Source: Mesorhizobium sp. LSJC280B00
GTDB taxonomy: Bacteria; Pseudomonadota; Alphaproteobacteria; Rhizobiales; Rhizobiaceae
Assembly (NCBI RefSeq): GCF_000502835.1
Contig: NZ_AYVL01000014.1
Span: 27,533 to 91,532 of the forward strand
DNA: 64,000 bases
Direction of reading: 5' to 3'
Shown: piece after piece, positions 35,195-42,816 of the stretch
Position numbering within the stretch: position 1 is the stretch's first letter
How the letters are laid out: the number at the start of each line of letters is the position of its first letter
The notes under the pieces: model-generated
The model's input: only the letters and a program-made list of their open reading frames with translations
What the model was told of the DNA's origin: nothing
The model's database searches: none
Program-made: the position numbers and the translations under genes

Positions 35195-35365
35195 CTAAAT
35201 CAGCTGCCTTCTGATGCTCATCCGGGTGACCGCGGTCACAAGAATGGCGCCGATCATGAAATAGATGGTCGCGACAATGTCGCCCTGGTGGAAATAATAA
35301 CCGGAGTTGAGAAGCGCCAGGACCACGGCGAAAAACGCCACAAGGCGCAAGGGTTCATTGGGCAT
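35195..35365 (-). CDS. Small two-span membrane protein
   Basis: The product is 56 aa from the ATG at 35365: MPNEPLRLVAFFAVVLALLNSGYYF..., then a second hydrophobic segment (IYFMIGAILVTAVTRM). Both helices look like membrane spans. A longer version from a GTG at 35494 would add about 43 unrelated residues. The ribosome site is weak, so the start is uncertain. No function is proposed. Confidence 0.5.
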   Translation of the reverse strand: MPNEPLRLVAFFAVVLALLNSGYYFHQGDIVATIYFMIGAILVTAVTRMSIRRQLI

Positions 35366-35508
35366 GCGTGCCAATTCTCGCTGTTGCTGCTGAATGCTGC
35401 TGAAGCGGCCGCCCTCACGACCGTGCGCTCCATAAAATGTTTTGGCGCGTTTTGCAATCTCGGCAGATCGTCCTCTATCCACCGTCCGCTTCACCAGCCG
35501 CCCCAGGT

Positions 35509-36021
35509 TCAGGCGAAAGCCCTGCCCTCCTCGCTGCGCTGGAACATCGTCAGGTCCAGTCCGAGGCTTGGCTTGCCCAGAATGGTCAGGATCGCATGCG
35601 CCTGGCCGCGGTGGTGGGTCTGGTGGTTGAAGAAGTGGTCGAGCGCCGGCGCCCGCCGCTGCGAGACGGTGCGCATATCCGAGACGGTCATGTAGGAGAA
35701 GCGGCCCGACAGCGCCTTGTCGCTCAGGCCGTCGACCCAGTCGATGATCCGTTTGTCCTCGGCCTCGCGCGCCAGCCGCAAGCCTGGCAAGGCGCGGTGC
35801 AGGATCGTGTCGAGCCTTGCCGGCGCGTCGCCCTCGCCGGTGAAGCGTTTCATCCAGATACGGTCGGCTGCCAGGAGGTGGTTGAGCGTTCCCATCATCG
35901 AACCGAAGAAGACGCCGATATTGCGGTCGAACTCTTCCTCATCGAGATCGGCGGCGGCATCGTAGATGCGGCCGTTGGCCCATTGATTGTAGGCCGCAAA
36001 CATCCTGAAATGCTGTTTCAT
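35509..36021 (-). CDS. DinB family protein (four-helix, putative metal-dependent)
   Basis: The product is 170 aa from the ATG at 36021, behind GAGAGAAG. MFAAYNQWANGRIYDAA, then GTLNHLLAADRIWMKRF and HFFNHQTHHRGQAHAIL are the three DinB motifs, whose histidines form the metal site (one in NHLL, two in NHQTHHRGQ). The family includes thiol transferases, such as bacillithiol and mycothiol enzymes, and many of unknown reaction. The second DinB in this window is at 48833-49363. It is divergent from a GST gene. Confidence 0.87.
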   Translation of the reverse strand: MKQHFRMFAAYNQWANGRIYDAAADLDEEEFDRNIGVFFGSMMGTLNHLLAADRIWMKRFTGEGDAPARLDTILHRALPGLRLAREAEDKRIIDWVDGLSDKALSGRFSYMTVSDMRTVSQRRAPALDHFFNHQTHHRGQAHAILTILGKPSLGLDLTMFQRSEEGRAFA

Positions 36022-36098
36022 TCTTCTCTCGACCTGCGAGACCCTGTTTCGCGCGGGTCTGTTTCGGCCATAGTTAGACTGCAAGGACGCTGCCGCCA

Positions 36099-36830
36099 AT
36101 GACCATTCTGCTCTACGACCTTGTCGGACGCGACGCCGCCCGCCCGTTCAGCCCACATTGCTGGAAGGCGGCGATGGCGCTGGCTCACAAAGGGCTCGAC
36201 ATCACCAGCGTGCCAACCCGTTTCCTCGAAGTGCCGAAGGTGGAAGGCGGCGTCGCGAAGCTCATTCCGGTGATCCGCGACGGCGAGACGGTGGTCGCCG
36301 ATTCCTTCGCTATCGCGCTCTATCTCGAGGAGGCCTATCCCGAGCGGCCGACATTGTTTTCCGGCGACGGCGGCAAGGCGACGGCGCGCTTCATCGAACG
36401 CTGGTCGCAGCTGACCATCCATCCCTACGTCACCACCGCTGCGATACTGGACCTGCACGCCATGCAGGACGAGGCAAACGCCGCCTATTTCCGGCAGAAC
36501 CGCGAGCAGCGCTTCGGCAAGCGCCTGGAGGCGGTTTACGCCACCCGCGACGCCGGGCTCGCCGGCTTCCGCGCCTCGCTGGAGCCGCTCCGCTCGATGC
36601 TTGGCTATCAGCCCTTCATCGGGGGCCCATCGCCGCTATTTGCCGATTACATCGTTTTCGGCGCGCTGCAATGGGCGCGCATCGCCACGCCCTACCGGCT
36701 GCTCGACGACACCGATGTCGTGGCGCAATGGTTCGAACGATGCCTCGATCTGCATGGCGGCTTCGGCCGCACGGTCGCGGCGGCAGCGATCTCCCGCCTT
36801 GAGGCAGGGCAATCGCATTTGGATTCTTAA
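36099..36830 (+). CDS. Glutathione S-transferase family protein
   Basis: The product is 243 aa. The N-terminal domain has FSPHCWKAAMALAHKGLDITSVPTRF, a pattern like that of the beta-etherase (LigE/LigF) branch of GSTs, and the glutathione-binding VADSFAIALYLEEAYP. The C-terminal domain is helical (GGPSPLFADYIVFGALQWAR). Likely a soluble detoxification or degradation enzyme; the substrate is unknown. It is divergent from a DinB gene with 77 bp between them. Confidence 0.85.
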   Translation: MTILLYDLVGRDAARPFSPHCWKAAMALAHKGLDITSVPTRFLEVPKVEGGVAKLIPVIRDGETVVADSFAIALYLEEAYPERPTLFSGDGGKATARFIERWSQLTIHPYVTTAAILDLHAMQDEANAAYFRQNREQRFGKRLEAVYATRDAGLAGFRASLEPLRSMLGYQPFIGGPSPLFADYIVFGALQWARIATPYRLLDDTDVVAQWFERCLDLHGGFGRTVAAAAISRLEAGQSHLDS

Positions 36831-36840
36831 CGAAGATGGA

Positions 36841-37000
36841 CCCCCACCCTAACCCTTACCCTAACCCTCCCCACAAGGGGGAGGGAACGCTGCCGCACGC
36901 CCTTACTTCCCCTTTTTGCGCCGAAAGGCAGGCAATTTGCCGAGGTCAGTGCCAACGGAAGTCTCCCTCCCCCTTGTGGGGAGGGGTTAGGGGTGGGGGT
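36841..37000. repeat. Inverted-repeat element, family C (arms about 36 bp)
   Basis: The left arm (36841-36887) and right arm (36964-37000) are complementary over most of their length (CCCCACCCTAACCC / CCCTCCCC / ACAAGGGGGAGGGA). The left arm carries an extra copy of about 12 bp, CTAACCCTTACC. About 77 bp lie between the arms. It differs in sequence from families A and B. No transposase is present; it looks like a non-autonomous palindromic element. Confidence 0.75.
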
Positions 37001-37090
37001 ACATCGTAGGGCGAAAGCCTCGGCTTTCCACCTGCGATAGCCTGCCCCTTGAGGGGTGAAATCGGCAGTTTTCATCGGAGGCGCCACATT
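37001..37090. other. Spacer between element C and the LexA-like promoter
   Basis: This stretch completes the 542-bp gap before bluB. I see no gene here. I searched for a cobalamin riboswitch between 37001 and 37372 and could not recognise the B12-box or the usual long paired leader. Confidence 0.4.
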
Positions 37091-37120
37091 TTGTTCTTGC
37101 TTTGTGCCGGCAGCTATGCT
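37091..37120 (+). promoter_or_regulatory. Promoter with a LexA-like box
   Basis: GTTC-TTGCTTT-GTGC (37093-37107) matches the alphaproteobacterial LexA consensus GTTC-N7-GTTC except for one base. It overlaps a possible -35 TTGTTC (37091-37096), with TATGCT (37115-37120) 18 bp downstream as -10. A transcript from about 37127 would run into the terminator at 37160-37188. Confidence 0.45.
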
Positions 37121-37159
37121 ACTAAACTCGATATGGTGATGATTCGCACCGACGCCCCG

Positions 37160-37188
37160 CCCGGCCTGCCGAGCCGGGTTTTGTTTTG
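37160..37188 (+). terminator. Rho-independent terminator
   Basis: CCCGGC (37160-37165), a 7-nt loop, GCCGGG (37173-37178), then TTTTGTTTTG gives a typical plus-strand terminator. The only promoter-like sequence upstream is 37091-37120, so it would end an RNA of about 60 nt, well before bluB at 37373. A short in-frame peptide (from ATG 37133 or 37139) is possible inside the RNA. Confidence 0.75.
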
Positions 37189-37372
37189 CCGATCGAGGTC
37201 CACGGCGTTGCCGGCAGGGACATCGTCCGGCCTTAGCTGAAAGTTGCCAGCCGGCGAAATGCGACAATGCGGGTAGACGAATTGTCGCTCGAAGCGCCTC
37301 ATCAGCGCCTGGATCGAAGCAAACAAGACGAACATCCGGCGAACCGGGCAATCACAACAAAGGCAGCGCGCC

Positions 37373-38008
37373 ATGACCGCAAACCCAGATTTCCCGGCCG
37401 ATTTTCGCGCTGCGCTCGCCAACCTCTTCCTGTGGCGGCGCGACGTCAGGCGATTCAAGCCGACGCCGCTCCCCGATGGAGCGCTGGAGCGGCTGCTCGA
37501 GCTTGCCAGCGCCGCACCGTCCGTCGGGCTGAGCCAGCCCTGGCGCTTCGTCGTCGCCGAGAGCGAAGCATGCCGCGCCGCCGTCAGGGCCTGCTTCGAG
37601 CGCTGCAACGCGGAGGCACTCCAAAGCTTTTGCGGTGAACGCGCCGCCCTGTATTCGCGCCTGAAGCTTGCCGGCCTGAATGAGGCGCCCTGCCAGCTTG
37701 CGGTTTTCGCCGACCGCGCAACCGAGCAAGGGCATGGGCTTGGCCGCCTGACCATGCCAGCCACCATAGACTATTCCGCTGTCATGGCGGTCCACACGAT
37801 GTGGCTGGCGGCGCGCGCCGAAGGAATAGGCATGGGCTGGGTCTCGATCCTCGATCCGGCTGAGATGGCGACGATCCTGGACGTGGCGCCGGAGTGGACG
37901 CTGATCGGTTATTTCTGCGTCGGCTATCCCTCGGAGGAACACAGCGTGCCGGAACTGGAACGGGAAGGCTGGGAGGTCCGGCGCGCTTCGATCGTGATAA
38001 GGCGGTAG
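37373..38008 (+). CDS. bluB: 5,6-dimethylbenzimidazole synthase BluB
   Basis: The product is 211 aa, a flavin-destructase of the nitroreductase fold. WRRDVRRF (about residues 21-28), SAPSVGLSQPWRFVVAE, then MAVHTMWLAARAEGIGMGWVSILDP match BluB, which breaks down reduced FMN with oxygen to make the lower ligand of vitamin B12. In rhizobia BluB is needed for symbiosis. It stands apart from other cobalamin genes here. No cobalamin riboswitch was recognised upstream. A nitroreductase with another role is a less likely alternative. Confidence 0.9.
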   Translation: MTANPDFPADFRAALANLFLWRRDVRRFKPTPLPDGALERLLELASAAPSVGLSQPWRFVVAESEACRAAVRACFERCNAEALQSFCGERAALYSRLKLAGLNEAPCQLAVFADRATEQGHGLGRLTMPATIDYSAVMAVHTMWLAARAEGIGMGWVSILDPAEMATILDVAPEWTLIGYFCVGYPSEEHSVPELEREGWEVRRASIVIRR

Positions 38009-38155
38009 TACAACGGCGGCGCTGCCATCCTCTTTGCGCTCCTCCCTTGCAGGGCAGAATGGATATTCTGGATGATTTCGCCGATCGTCAGCATCGCCAA
38101 CAAGAGACCGTGGCAAGGCCAGTCGCGACGGCCTTGATCTGAGGAAGGGCATTGA

Positions 38156-38452
38156 ATGTTTCGCTGCGACGTGCAGGCCGAGATCTGGGTCTATCCGGGC
38201 AAGGGCGGCTGGCATTTCGTGACGCTGCCGCCGGAGCCTGGAGCATGGATCAAGACGGCGATGACGGGGCTGGCACGGCCCTGGGGCTCGCTCGGCGTGG
38301 AAGCCGTCATCGGCCAGACCAGATGGCGGACATCGCTGTTTCCCGACAAGAAATCCGGCAGCCTGCTCTTGCCGATCAAGACCGCGGTGCGGGTCCGCGA
38401 AGGCCTCGGGGCTGGCGACACGGCCAACCTGACGATCGAGATGCAGTTATGA
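38156..38452 (+). CDS. DUF1905 domain protein
   Basis: The product is 98 aa. FRCDVQAEIWVYPGKGGWHFVTLPPE and a later RWRTSLFPDKKSGSLLLPIKTAVR form the DUF1905 beta-barrel-like core. Small soluble proteins of this family are widespread and uncharacterised; some are joined to a YdeI/OmpD-associated domain, which is absent here. No clear operon partner. Confidence 0.78.
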   Translation: MFRCDVQAEIWVYPGKGGWHFVTLPPEPGAWIKTAMTGLARPWGSLGVEAVIGQTRWRTSLFPDKKSGSLLLPIKTAVRVREGLGAGDTANLTIEMQL

Positions 38453-38500
38453 CGACGTTGGGTCAGGCTGACGACGACGCGCTATAGGGCGGCCAGTCGG

Positions 38501-38543
38501 TCGGATCCAAAGTGGGTACCGGTTGTCGGAAAATCCGATGCTC
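38501..38543. repeat. Short palindromic repeat resembling a common rhizobial intergenic hairpin
   Basis: TCGGATCC (38501-38508) and ATCCGATGCTC (38533-38543) flank AAAGTGGGTACCGG-TTGTCGGAAA. I recall near-identical hairpins (GATCC.AAAGTGGG.ACCGGTTTTCGGA) as highly repeated intergenic units in many Rhizobiales. Only one copy is seen in this window. It precedes ndk by about 155 bp. Confidence 0.55.
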
Positions 38544-38696
38544 AGCAAAAAGATGAGCGGCGGCATGGTTCGACTTGAAAGTCCGCCGCCCCAGCGCAGA
38601 AATGCGCGCCGGGCCGGCCTCCCCTTGGCAAGGCGGCGGGCGGCTTGTATAGAGCCCGCCACCTTCAATTCCACTCTCCATCACAAGGACGATCCC

Positions 38697-39119
38697 ATGG
38701 CGCTCGAACGCACCTTTTCCATGATCAAGCCGGACGCGACCCGTCGCAATCTCACCGGCGCTATCACCAAGATACTGGAAGATGCCGGCCTGCGCGTCGT
38801 CGCTTCGCGCCGGGTGTGGATGAGCCGCCGTGAGGCGGAAGGTTTCTATGCCGTCCACAAGGAGCGTCCGTTCTTCGGCGAGCTGGTCGAATCCATGTCG
38901 TCGGGCCCGACAGTCGTGCAGGTACTGGAAGGCGAGAACGCCATTGCCAAGAACCGCGAAGTGATGGGCGCCACCAATCCGGCAAGCGCCGCCGAAGGCA
39001 CCATCCGCAAGCTGCACGCGCTGTCGATCGGCGAGAATTCCGTGCATGGTTCCGATGCGCCGGAAACCGCCGCGCAGGAGATCAAATACTGGTTCTCGGA
39101 CACCGAGATCGTCGGCTGA
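38697..39119 (+). CDS. ndk: Nucleoside diphosphate kinase
   Basis: The product is 140 aa, standard length. [13 protein letters not shown] (residues 6-18) and the active-site histidine His117 in [12 protein letters not shown] are diagnostic. It transfers the terminal phosphate of ATP to other nucleoside diphosphates through phospho-His117. The ATG at 38697 is chosen because [14 protein letters not shown] is the family's usual start; the open frame extends upstream without conservation. A strong terminator follows. Confidence 0.97.
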   Translation: MALERTFSMIKPDATRRNLTGAITKILEDAGLRVVASRRVWMSRREAEGFYAVHKERPFFGELVESMSSGPTVVQVLEGENAIAKNREVMGATNPASAAEGTIRKLHALSIGENSVHGSDAPETAAQEIKYWFSDTEIVG

Positions 39120-39144
39120 GCCGGCATCTCGAACCCCATCAAAG

Positions 39145-39170
39145 AGGCCGGCGCAACGCCGGCCTTTTTT
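39145..39170 (+). terminator. Rho-independent terminator of ndk
   Basis: A 9-bp stem, AGGCCGGCG (39145-39153) with CGCCGGCCT (39157-39165), has a 3-nt CAA loop and runs into TTTTTT (39165-39170). It starts 26 bp after the ndk stop codon. Confidence 0.93.
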
Positions 39171-39172
39171 GC

Positions 39173-39276
39173 TAAAGCGCGTCGCGTTCGACCGGCCTCT
39201 TGCGACGCGCTTTAGGTTTCTTGTCTTGATGCATGTCGTTATCGCAAAACCGCTGCACACTTTTGCGCGACATGCA
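39173..39276 (-). repeat. Dispersed two-hairpin repeat, family B, copy 2 (inverted)
   Basis: This is the reverse complement of the repeat at 11201-11303. The module bounded by GCATGTCG and CGACATGC is nearly identical over 45 bp, and the AAAGCGCGTCGC...GCGACGCGCTTTA hairpin is more diverged. It begins directly after the ndk terminator's T tract. Confidence 0.8.
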
Positions 39277-39377
39277 GTAGCGGACATTTTCAGCTTCAGG
39301 CTCCTCGACGGGTCACGGGTGCGTTAAGCTCGGAGGGGCGGATCAAACGCGGTCCCGACAATGGAGCCGACCAGGCC

Positions 39378-39986
39378 ATGACCAGCACCATTCCCGGTTT
39401 CTTCCAAGGCACCGAAATGCCAACCAGCGGCTGGTGGGAAGCGCTGTGGCCCGAGCCTGCCAGTGTCCTGGCGGCAGTCGGCATGAAGCCCGGCACGGAC
39501 GTGGTCGATCTCTGCTGCGGCGACGGCTGGTTCACGCTGCCAATCGCCAGGGTCGCCCGTCATGTAATCGCCATCGACATCGATGCCGATCTGCTCGAAG
39601 TCGCCAGGCGGCGGCTGGCCGAAGGAGGCGCGGGCAATTGCGAGTTTTTGGCGGGCGACGCCTATGAACTTGCCAGGCTGGTGCCTCAAACCGTCGACTT
39701 CGTCTTTATCGCCAACGCTTTCCACGGCGTTCCGGATCGGCCGCGGCTTGCCCGCGCCGTGCGCGCGACGCTTGGCCCTGCCGGTCGTTTTGCCATCGTC
39801 AACTGGCACCAGCAGCCGCGCGAGCAGACCAGGGTCCTGGGCGAGCCGCGCGGGCCAAAGACCGAGCTGAGGCTGTCACCCGAACAGACCACCGCGTCGG
39901 TGGAAGCGAGCGGGTTCAAGCTCGCCGAGCTGGTTGATGTGCCGCCCTATCACTATGGCGCGGTATTCAAACTCGCGACGAATTGA
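39378..39986 (+). CDS. Class I SAM-dependent methyltransferase
   Basis: The product is 202 aa. VVDLCCGDGWFTLPIA (about residues 42-57) is motif I, and IDIDAD the acidic residue binding SAM ribose. DFVFIANAFHGVPDR lies at the motif IV position and GRFAIVNWHQQPRE follows. It resembles methyltransferase domain 11/25 proteins of unknown substrate. No operon partner is clear. Confidence 0.83.
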   Translation: MTSTIPGFFQGTEMPTSGWWEALWPEPASVLAAVGMKPGTDVVDLCCGDGWFTLPIARVARHVIAIDIDADLLEVARRRLAEGGAGNCEFLAGDAYELARLVPQTVDFVFIANAFHGVPDRPRLARAVRATLGPAGRFAIVNWHQQPREQTRVLGEPRGPKTELRLSPEQTTASVEASGFKLAELVDVPPYHYGAVFKLATN

Positions 39987-40061
39987 GAAATATCGCATGA
40001 GATGCGGCATCGTCGCCCGATACATGTCGCCCGCCGCCCCCTAGCGGCGGGTTCTGCCAGT

Positions 40062-40331
40062 CTATTTCGCCTCGCGTTCCTTCACGTTCGCATGTTCGTT
40101 CGCCGCTTCCGTGTCGGTGGACGGGGTCTTGGTCTCTTCACCTGAAAACGGGCTGCCCTGCCCCGGTGCGAGATCGCCGCTATGGCCGGCCTTGTTGGTC
40201 TGGAACGGTTGGCTGTCCGCTTTGAGACCGTGGTCAAGAGCATTGACGAGATGGTCGTCCGCCTTGGCAAGGCCGGTAAAGGCAAGGAGCGATGCACCGG
40301 TGGCGGCAAGGATAAGCGTGTGCGTTTTCAT
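40062..40331 (-). CDS. Small secreted hydrophilic protein
   Basis: The product is 89 aa with a signal peptide (MKTHTLILAATGASLLAFTGLAKA, about 24 residues) and a mature 65-residue, charged, probably disordered part ending in TEAANEHANVKEREAK. An AAAGGAG ribosome site supports the ATG at 40331. No family is recognised. Confidence 0.7.
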   Translation of the reverse strand: MKTHTLILAATGASLLAFTGLAKADDHLVNALDHGLKADSQPFQTNKAGHSGDLAPGQGSPFSGEETKTPSTDTEAANEHANVKEREAK

Positions 40332-40524
40332 GTCTGGACTCCTTTGAGTTAAGGCCAGAACGAGCCGCAGCCATTCTGGCGGCCTCAACGAAGGGACAAA
40401 CGTCCCTTTTGCCTTACCCGCCATTTATGAAGAACTAACGCGCCCCCTGCCCGGCCTATTCCCGCTGAAACACAACGTGATCGGCATGCAGCTGCCGCAG
40501 AGAGTAATCGGCTTGGGTGATGCG

Positions 40525-41292
40525 CTAGCTCGCGGCGTTGAAGCGCAGAATGTCGCGGCCGCCGCTGTCAATGATGACAAGCTTGCCGGCGTCGACGTGG
40601 TAGGATGCCGCTTTGGCCAGCGCCTCGAACAGCGCCTTTTCCTCGGCCATGACCTGAGGCGCGCAGGCCTTGAAGGTCGAGCCGATGTCGCTGATGGCGA
40701 TCGTCGAGCCGTCTACCTTGGCAGTGGCGAAATAGACGTTGCAAGGGCCGCTGCCGCCGGCCTTGCCGGCTTCGCTGATCCGGAATGTCGCCCGCGGCTC
40801 GGCAATCACGCCGACACCGTCGATATATTCGACCAGCCAGCTTTGGCCGAACACCGAGGCTGCCGCCGGCGCATCGCTCGGCGCCGCCATTTTCAGCATG
40901 ATGGTCTGTGGCGCGTCGCTGAGCGGGTCGACCTGATGGCGCGTATCGGTGACGAATAGCAGCCGGTCGTCGACAGTGATGCGCGCCTGCAGCGCGTAGG
41001 TCATATCAGGCCGGATCACCCGCGGATCGAAGCTGATCTCGAACTTGATCGGCACCTGGCCGGCCGGCACCACCTTGCGCTCGCCGATGATTGCGGCCGG
41101 GGCGTCGGCCAGCGACACGTCGGCAAGCTGCACGGAAAGCACGGCATTGGGCGGCAGCGCGATGCGCTCGCGATACATCACCTCGCCCTTGAGGGTCTTT
41201 TCGGCAGCGGCGGAATGATCCGGAACGGCCAGGATGCCGACGGCCAGCGGCACGAGCCCGAAGATGAAGAACTCGGCAATCCTGTCCAGCAT
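40525..41292 (-). CDS. YbaY-domain and META-domain envelope protein
   Basis: The product is 255 aa with an N-terminal signal or anchor (about residues 8-29). The first domain (about 33-135: LKGEVMYRERIALPPNAVLSVQLADVSL, then ARITVDDRLLFVTDTRH) is YbaY-like (type III secretion lipoprotein/pilotin chaperone family). The second (about 145-255: SWLVEYIDGVGVI, GPCNVYFATAKVDGSTIAIS, FKACAPQVMAEEKALFEAL) is a META/HslJ domain. The role is unknown; both are linked to the envelope and, for HslJ, to stress. It follows moaE by 85 bp on the same strand. Confidence 0.75.
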   Translation of the reverse strand: MLDRIAEFFIFGLVPLAVGILAVPDHSAAAEKTLKGEVMYRERIALPPNAVLSVQLADVSLADAPAAIIGERKVVPAGQVPIKFEISFDPRVIRPDMTYALQARITVDDRLLFVTDTRHQVDPLSDAPQTIMLKMAAPSDAPAAASVFGQSWLVEYIDGVGVIAEPRATFRISEAGKAGGSGPCNVYFATAKVDGSTIAISDIGSTFKACAPQVMAEEKALFEALAKAASYHVDAGKLVIIDSGGRDILRFNAAS

Positions 41293-41377
41293 GATCCTGC
41301 TCCCCTTCCGGCCAAGGGTCTCGCAGGATTGCGGTCAATGAATGGCCGGCAGGGTATGGGATGGCTGTCGCAGGGAT

Positions 41378-41857
41378 TTATTTGGACGGCGGCTGCTTCC
41401 AGCGGCCCGCCGCCTTGTCGTCGGCGTCCTTGGCGTCGACCCAGCCGCCTTCGGAACCGTCGCTATGGTGTTCCTTTTTCCAGAACGGCGCCCGTGATTT
41501 CAAATAGTCCATCAGGAAATTCGCGGCCTCGAACGCCGCCTGCCGGTGGGCGGAAGCCGCCACTACCAGCACGATGTTTTCGCCGGGCGCGATCTTGCCG
41601 TGGCGATGGATGACGGTGAGCCCCTGCAGCGGCCAGCGCTCGATTGCCTCGCCGGCGATGCGGGAAATCTCGGCTTCCGCCATGCCGGGATAATGTTCGA
41701 GCTCGAGCGCGGAGAGCCTGCCTTGCTCGTCGCGGCAGAGGCCGGAGAAGGTCACCACAGCGCCGATGTCGTTGCGACCCCTGGTCAGCCTGGCGATCTC
41801 GGCGGCGACGTCGAAATCCTCCGCCTGGATGCGCACGACCGGCACCACCGCGGACAT
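41378..41857 (-). CDS. moaE: Molybdopterin synthase catalytic subunit
   Basis: The product is 159 aa. HYPGMAEAEISRIAGEAIERWPLQGLTVIHRHGKIAPGE and the lysine-bearing YLKSRAPFWKKE segment, which holds the active-site lysines, are diagnostic. With MoaD it inserts two sulfurs into precursor Z to make molybdopterin. It is 3 bp after moaD and at the end of an operon that also contains pgsA and, further upstream, uvrC. Confidence 0.95.
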   Translation of the reverse strand: MSAVVPVVRIQAEDFDVAAEIARLTRGRNDIGAVVTFSGLCRDEQGRLSALELEHYPGMAEAEISRIAGEAIERWPLQGLTVIHRHGKIAPGENIVLVVAASAHRQAAFEAANFLMDYLKSRAPFWKKEHHSDGSEGGWVDAKDADDKAAGRWKQPPSK

Positions 41858-41860
41858 GGT

Positions 41861-42118
41861 TCAGCCACCGGTCATCGGCGGGAACAGCGCGATCTCGCGC
41901 GCGCCGGCAATCTTCTCGCGGTGCTCGACATGTTCCTGGTTGATGGCGACGCGGATCACGTCAGGATATTGCAGCGCGTTCTCGTACTCCTCGCCGCGCG
42001 ATTTCAGCCAGCGCAACAGGTCGGCGACCGTTTCGATGCCGGCCGGCAGTTCGACCTCTTCCTCCGGTCTGCCGATCCGCTCGCGCACCCAGGCGAAATA
42101 GATGAGCTTGGTCGACAT
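41861..42118 (-). CDS. moaD: Molybdopterin synthase sulfur-carrier subunit
   Basis: The product is 85 aa, a ubiquitin-like fold ending in the C-terminal Gly-Gly (PPMTGG) that is thiocarboxylated. KLIYFAWVRERIGRPEEEVELP and VAINQEHVEHREKIAGAREIALFPP match MoaD. The gene starts 1 bp after the pgsA stop and is followed at once by moaE. Confidence 0.94.
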   Translation of the reverse strand: MSTKLIYFAWVRERIGRPEEEVELPAGIETVADLLRWLKSRGEEYENALQYPDVIRVAINQEHVEHREKIAGAREIALFPPMTGG

Positions 42119-42119
42119 G

Positions 42120-42716
42120 TCACTCGTCCATGATGTGCTTGAGGCCGGCGCGGAAATAGTCGTAGCCAGTGTAGAGCGTCACCAGGGCGGCGATCCACAG
42201 CAGCACCAGCCCGGTCTGGGTGGTCAGCGGGAAGATCTTGTCGCCGGCAGGTCCCGCCAGCAGGAAGGCGATGGCGATCATCTGGATGGTGGTCTTCCAT
42301 TTGGCGAGCTGCGTCACCGGCACCGAGACCTTCAAGGCCGCCAGATATTCGCGCAGGCCCGAGACCAGGATCTCGCGGCACAGGATGATGATCGCCGCCC
42401 ATAGCGACCAGCCGGCGATGCCGGCATGGCGGTCGGTGTCGGCGGCAAGCAGCAGCAGGCAAGTGGCGACCAGCAGCTTGTCGGCGATCGGGTCGAGCAT
42501 CTTGCCGATGTTGGAGGTCTGCTGCCAGGCGCGCGCCAGATAGCCGTCGAAGTAATCGGTGATCGAGGCGAGCAGGAAAATGACGAGCGCCGACCAGCGC
42601 GCGAAGTCGCTCGATTTCAGATGCCCTTCCAGGAAGAAGCACAGCACCACCAGCGGCACCGCCAGGATGCGGGCATAAGTGAGCATGTTGGGCAGGTTGA
42701 ATGCGCGCTGAGCCAT
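42120..42716 (-). CDS. pgsA: CDP-diacylglycerol-glycerol-3-phosphate 3-phosphatidyltransferase
   Basis: The product is 198 aa, a polytopic membrane enzyme starting NLPNMLTYARILAVPLV. The full CDP-alcohol transferase motif is present: Asp54, Asp57-Gly58, Ala61-Arg62, Gly71, Asp75 and Asp79. It makes phosphatidylglycerophosphate, precursor of phosphatidylglycerol and cardiolipin. Its place after uvrC is a common arrangement in bacteria. A second family member is at 17453-18016. Confidence 0.93.
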   Translation of the reverse strand: MAQRAFNLPNMLTYARILAVPLVVLCFFLEGHLKSSDFARWSALVIFLLASITDYFDGYLARAWQQTSNIGKMLDPIADKLLVATCLLLLAADTDRHAGIAGWSLWAAIIILCREILVSGLREYLAALKVSVPVTQLAKWKTTIQMIAIAFLLAGPAGDKIFPLTTQTGLVLLWIAALVTLYTGYDYFRAGLKHIMDE

Positions 42717-42816
42717 GTTTTGGGAACTCTTTCTGCCTGCTTAGTCAAATCAGAAGCGAATGTGGGGGGTCAACAGGCCAGAATCGATTAGCCAGCCGAA
42801 ATGTCGGCAATACGTC

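Noticed and set aside
37001..37372. Possible cobalamin riboswitch before bluB
   Set aside because: I could not find the B12-box or the conserved paired core; a terminator and a promoter explain the visible structure better.
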